Shown in pieces: positions 59,950 to 64,000 of a stretch of DNA of 64,000 bases. Source of the DNA: Sipunculus nudus (taxonomy: Eukaryota > Annelida > Sipuncula > Golfingiida > Sipunculidae). Location of the stretch: positions 48,282,079 to 48,346,078 of the forward strand of contig CM049309.1 of assembly GCA_026874595.1 (NCBI GenBank). The letters are read 5' to 3'. The notes below the pieces were generated by a model. The model was not told where the DNA came from. It worked only from the letters and a program-made list of their open reading frames with translations, and searched no databases. The first letter of the stretch is position 1. Each line of letters starts with the position of its first letter. A program made the translations under genes and the position numbers.

Positions 59950-62900
59950 CTGATGAAAGTGAAATAAATATGTGACAAAAAATTGAAATGACAGTAAAAT
60001 AAACAAAAAAAGCCCATGGTAAACACTATCGTAGTATCCATTAACCTGGAAAATAATAAAATAAAAACGTGTAATGGAAAAGTACAAACATAAATACAGC
60101 AATATGTAGCTTACATCTGCTGATCAACCACATGATAAATGGCTGTAGCCTTTCGTGTGATATTTGATAATAGATATAACACCAAGCACACAAGAAGTGT
60201 TTCATATACCAAGACGCTCAGCTGAATTTAATATACAGGCTATGCATGCATTACTCGTGCTATGATAGTGCAAATTATTTGGAATGAAACCTTGAACAGT
60301 TGATTGAAAGACCCCCAGATTGCTCAAAATCATGTTACTCCCATAGTCCCTAGAGAACATATACCACAAAGTGATCATATTTAGGTATTCCAAGAAGATT
60401 TTACATGGGCCCTCTGGAAACTAATTATATCACAGGTTTCTGGGCCCAACTGCTGTGATTTGCGCCCATATGATGTATGGGGTGTACATATCATGTTCAT
60501 TCACATATCTCGCATACTATAGGTCACAGTGATTTTTTTGGATGTCCAAGGATACTTAACACTGACCTCGTTTCAGGAAAGAACATAAAGTTTGCGCCCC
60601 GTCTTACTTTCCTAGTGATGAAAATCAGGACAATATCCCTAGGAATATAGGTCATCATAACCTCATCTCAGGTGTTGTGAGCGATTCGTCAGTTCATCCC
60701 TGGATGCTATGCAGTTCTAGGTCCAGGCGTTATGATTTGTGCCCATCCGACTTTCAACGTGCTAAAATCGTGCTTTAATAGGTGGCCTTGATTCACTAAG
60801 GTTTTTGGCCACTCGCTTGCAGAATATAGGTCATGATGACCTAATTTCAGATTTGAAATGAGATTTGCAGAGGACCTCCTTGAATAAAACCCCAGACGAT
60901 TCTTTGTCTACAGGATAAAATGTTTGCCCATCGGAGGTTAACGGTGCCAAATTATATTTTCCCTTAGCTCGCAAAACCTAGGTCACCGTGACGTAATTTT
61001 ACTTTTCTAAGGAGATTTATCCAGGACCTCACTCGTTGTAACGATTCTGAAGTTAGGTCTAACAGATCAAATACGTACCCGGTCCGTCTGGCTGCTCATG
61101 AGCATGTTTCCAATCTGTTGCTCGCAGAATATATGTCAGCATGAGAATTTTGAAGATTTTAAAGGAGATTTGCCTAGAGTCTCCGTGGATGTACAGTTAG
61201 AAGTTTATAGGTCTAACGATTACGATATGTGCCTTATGAATGTTTGGATGGACGACGGACAAACGTTGTCGCTATAGCTCAGCTGACTTACACTGAGCTG
61301 AGCTATAAAAATACCGTACTTCGAATAAGAGAAATTATAGATTCCGTATCATGATTATTTATTTTTTTTTAATTTACGGATTTCAAACCTAGATGCATAT
61401 TGCGATGGTCCAAACCTTATTTTTACGGTGCCAATCGTCTGATGGCAAAAACCTAATTATCCTTGATTTAGGCCTTGTTAATAACAAGTAGTGATTAAGT
61501 GGAAGAGTTATAAAACGAATGCGTTGTATACCCACTACGTTAATGTCTGAAGGCGACATAATTTTGCGATCGGCAAAATTTGAAGTTCCATGCAGAAACA
61601 ATTTTGAACATGATCTAATAGAAAAAATTCAACAATGGCATGAAAGCTTAACTGTTATAATTCCTGACTTGTCTTGGAAAAAAGTGGAAAATATATTTTG
61701 TTTATAAAAAGCAAGTCAACATAATTTGCCACCACCTGCAGCTTTCAGTCTAATGATAAATATTCCTGTTAAATTTATTGCAGAAACTGCCGCTGTTGCT
61801 CAGATTATGACATAGGTATTACATGATGAATACAATGATCAGAAGAGTCAAATTGTGAAAATAATTGGACTCAGCATAAACTTATTTTATTCCATTTCAA
61901 CAAAGGAATATAATATTTAAGCTAAATTTTTCATTTTTTTTTTCTTGATTTATGTTTTGGTTTGGAGAGAATAATGATTAAATGTTTTGTGAAAAAATAA
62001 CATATATGCAAACATGTGAGATTTTGTTACCAATAAAATGTTACATTGAAGAATTTTTAAAAAATCCTGTTATATAATCAATACCAATTAATATAATGAA
62101 TGTGTTGCTCTTAGAGTATTTATTTATTATACTTAAGATAGAGTGCAAATATATTATATCTTGGAAGACATGTGAAATAATATTTTGATTCAGACGAGGT
62201 GGCTCATCACAGATGCCATCATGTCTACATGGCTCATTTAACCGTTTGTGGATCATTGTTTAAGCCGCTTCTGACCCATCGGTAAAACAAATAACATCAT
62301 ATCTGTGAACTCAACGATTTCTCTTTGTAAACCATACAGTTCATACTGGTTTATAGTCAAGGATCAGCATAGGGGGAGACGTTTAAAGCTTAATTTTCAA
62401 CTGATGATAAACGGGTCTGCAAAATTTGAGATGATGACGGCAACGTATTTATAGGTGTTTTGTAACGATGTTGGGCATCTTCCTGGAAGCCAGGTGTTCA
62501 GCTCGTTTAAGCATAGAACTTGCTTCATCGAACCCTGTTTCATAAATTATTAACAAGAAAATGGAAACTACAGGTGGATCGCTCTAGGCCCGTTTACGCG
62601 GCTGGAATAACTAGATTTAGATTAACCGGTTGCCTATGAGAGACGCTTTCAACAATCTTACATGTCATATAAGGCTTGTAACCTGGTGACTTTCCGTTAC
62701 GTAGTCACGTGGATAAAGCCTGTGAACCATTTTGATTTTTGTATCACTGTTTAGTACTATTGTATCAGTGGAATAAATTGGCCTTAATTATTTCAGCCCC
62801 GTTACACGCGCTGTTCAAAGGTCGTGATATAGCAGGCCAAGGGCCGCTGAAGCAAAGTCTTTGCTGAACCGAGCTGGTTACCTGCTTTCCAGAAAATATT

Positions 62901-62955
62901 ATTTTTGGTGGAAATTTCTGCTGTTTAATATTATATAATTCTGAATTTAGATTAC
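59950..62955 (-). other. Receptor intron between juxtamembrane and transmembrane exons
   Basis: About 3 kb. Apart from the satellite B array (60500-61290) it is unremarkable AT-rich DNA. A short + frame at 61519-61707 has no domain. I see no further exon. Confidence 0.4.
60500..61290 (-). repeat. Satellite family B, inverted short array in a receptor intron
   Basis: About five monomers of the 18.8-20.9 kb satellite in reverse orientation. AGGTCATGATGACCT is perfect at 60828-60842; one-mismatch forms are at 60649-60663 and 60980-60994. Monomers include reversed versions of the AGGGAGGTCCTGGGCAAATC and ATGGGCACAAATT blocks. It ends at a perfect hairpin TATAGCTCAGCT / AGCTGAGCTATA (61273-61284 and 61296-61307), the same GCTCAGCTGACTGTAAG edge that begins the other array near 18760. 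Confidence 0.82.
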
Positions 62956-63115
62956 CTTTGAAAGAAGAAATAACCAGCGGCCGCCATACACAGAAGTATG
63001 GAAACACATAGGAGAGAGATGCCAACTGCTGGGCATACTGTGGATGCCTGCCCCGCCGCTAATGCTTGATGCTGAGTAGTAGTATCATTGATTCTCTTTG
63101 TCGTTTCTTTTTCTT
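62956..63115 (-). CDS. Type I receptor, transmembrane exon
   Basis: On the - strand this exon reads a charged, Thr/Asn-rich stalk (EEKETTKRINDTTTQHQAL) followed by a clear membrane segment, CPAVGISLLCVSILLCMAAA, then GYFFFQR. Donor CAAAG/GTAATC, leaving in phase 2. Entry in phase 1 matches the exit of the FN3 exon, where the join completes a Glu codon. An alternative in-frame acceptor at 63148 would add about 11 residues (TFIIVWENT). The order FN3, stalk, TM, basic juxtamembrane is that of a type I membrane protein. Confidence 0.68.
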
Positions 63116-63600
63116 CTGTATTTTCCCATACAATTATAAATGTTTGCTCTTAAAACCAGGTATAATTTGAATTGATGTTAAGTCATGTTTAATAAAGGTA
63201 TTCTATTCCATTTAACTGGTGCATGAATTTCTATACGATTCCGTTAAGCTCAAAAGTTCAGTCTAAAAGACATATAAATTAAAATTTAATTTTTGTTCAT
63301 TTTTTTCTGACTTTTACCCTATCAAATAAGAAGGAAATCTTAAACTATCACCGAACGTTCCACTAAAGTAAATAGTAAAACAGGTAGACAGCAAAGTTGG
63401 ATTGGCGTATATACGTGAAAAAACACACTTATCAAAAGTTTATCCATTTGTTACAAATAACCTTCTTCTATATATTCTTTTGCATATATTTTATTTCTTG
63501 CATGGCACCCAAAACCGATATCAGATATTATAATATCAAAAATAATATACATACAGTCAGAATTCAATGGTAGGTACTGTAGAAATCATATGACGCTCAC
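63116..63600 (-). other. Receptor intron
   Basis: A roughly 485-bp intron between the FN3 and TM exons: AT-rich, with no other exon visible. Confidence 0.5.
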
Positions 63601-63832
63601 CAGGTGGGGGCCCTGTAGCCATGACGTCACTGAGTGTGTGCCTGTTCACGTTGTTAATGACGTTCACTGCTACCAAGATGACATCACCGAATTCCTCCGT
63701 CGGCAACTCCACCTGTATTGATGTCGCCTCGGGTGAGTCGACCTGCTTTGTTCGCCACCTTGTGTCATACAACTTTTTGTAGAAGCCGATGACCTTGTAC
63801 CTATTACAGTTATGTCCATTCTTCGCAAGTCG
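63601..63832 (-). CDS. Type I receptor, fibronectin type III exon (partial gene)
   Basis: The exon enters after ATTGTTATTTAG and leaves at CCACCTG/GTGAGC in phase 1. It encodes LAKNGHNCNRYKVIGFYKKL, TRWRTKQVDSP, TSIQVELPTEEFGDVILVAV and, at the end, SDVMATGPPPG. This has the pattern of the C-terminal half of a fibronectin type III domain (C to G strands, YKVIGFY as the C strand, a VAVNVINN-type F strand and SDVMATGPPP as the G strand and linker). Further extracellular domains must be encoded beyond the right edge. Which receptor family (adhesion, cytokine-receptor-like or other) cannot be told. Confidence 0.72.
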
Positions 63833-64000
63833 CTAAATAACAATGAAGAATATTGTATAAATCTCAGTACGTTTCACTGATAGACTAGACCTAAAGTTTG
63901 CGATGTTTATATTATAATAAAATATGGTATATTGTATGGCATGTTCCTGCATAGCTGTAAAATATCGCCAGTGTAAATCAAATATATACAGTGAGACTTA
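63833..64000 (-). other. Receptor intron, runs off the window
   Basis: AT-rich sequence before the FN3 exon acceptor. The remainder of the gene, including its signal peptide, lies to the right of the window. Confidence 0.5.

Noticed and set aside
62765-63025. A - strand frame starting MASLSYVFPYFCVW
   Set aside because: It overlaps the receptor TM exon in a different frame; the TM frame has matching phases and a stalk.

Overview
The window is animal nuclear DNA: AT-rich, intron-containing, and full of (TA)n microsatellites, degraded LINEs, an LTR element, palindromic MITEs and several satellite families. A clear RNF11 C-terminal exon, Rex1/L2-like and Tx1/L1-like LINEs and the satellite style suggest a lophotrochozoan, most likely a mollusc. 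The species cannot be fixed from the sequence alone. Protein-coding sequence is a few percent of the window.

Layout. At 1-928 lies the last intron and last coding exon of RNF11 (+ strand), followed by its probable long 3' UTR and several kilobases of non-coding DNA with two 180-bp TA-flanked MITEs. From about 12 to 53 kb there is a tandem array of four related three-exon genes, all on the + strand (12049-13339, 23288-24583, 36483-37778, 51863-53119). Each encodes a signal peptide, a roughly 160-residue all-beta-looking domain that I cannot name, and a four-cysteine PAN/Apple-like domain. All introns are phase 1. Copies 2 and 4 are intact (294 and 273 aa). Copy 1 has one homopolymer frameshift, and copy 3 has a nonsense codon plus a frameshift. 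From 58.35 kb to the right edge, on the - strand, is the 3' half of a type I membrane receptor: a fibronectin-III exon, a transmembrane exon, a juxtamembrane exon and a cytoplasmic tail with four tyrosine motifs including an ITSM-like TAYEMV. It is convergent with the array.

The space between genes is filled by mobile and repeated DNA: a Tx1/L1-like LINE relic (29.2-32.9 kb); a Rex1/L2-like LINE (39.6-45.7 kb) split by a 4.3-kb LTR element with 221-bp LTRs and an AAATT target duplication; a pogo/Tigger-like 1.33-kb element (48.18-49.51 kb); two copies of a very small foldback element with 8-9 bp target duplications; a 42-bp minisatellite starting at the poly(A) signal of copy 3; and satellites.

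The two most unusual observations are these. First, a roughly 155-bp satellite, present in both orientations (18.8-20.9 kb and 60.5-61.3 kb), carries five perfect AGGTCAnnnTGACCT palindromes, the nuclear-receptor/oestrogen-response-element consensus. Second, another satellite family carries a self-palindromic AGGTGGCGCCACCT core that matches the CTCF core on both strands. Neither motif has been tested here for function.
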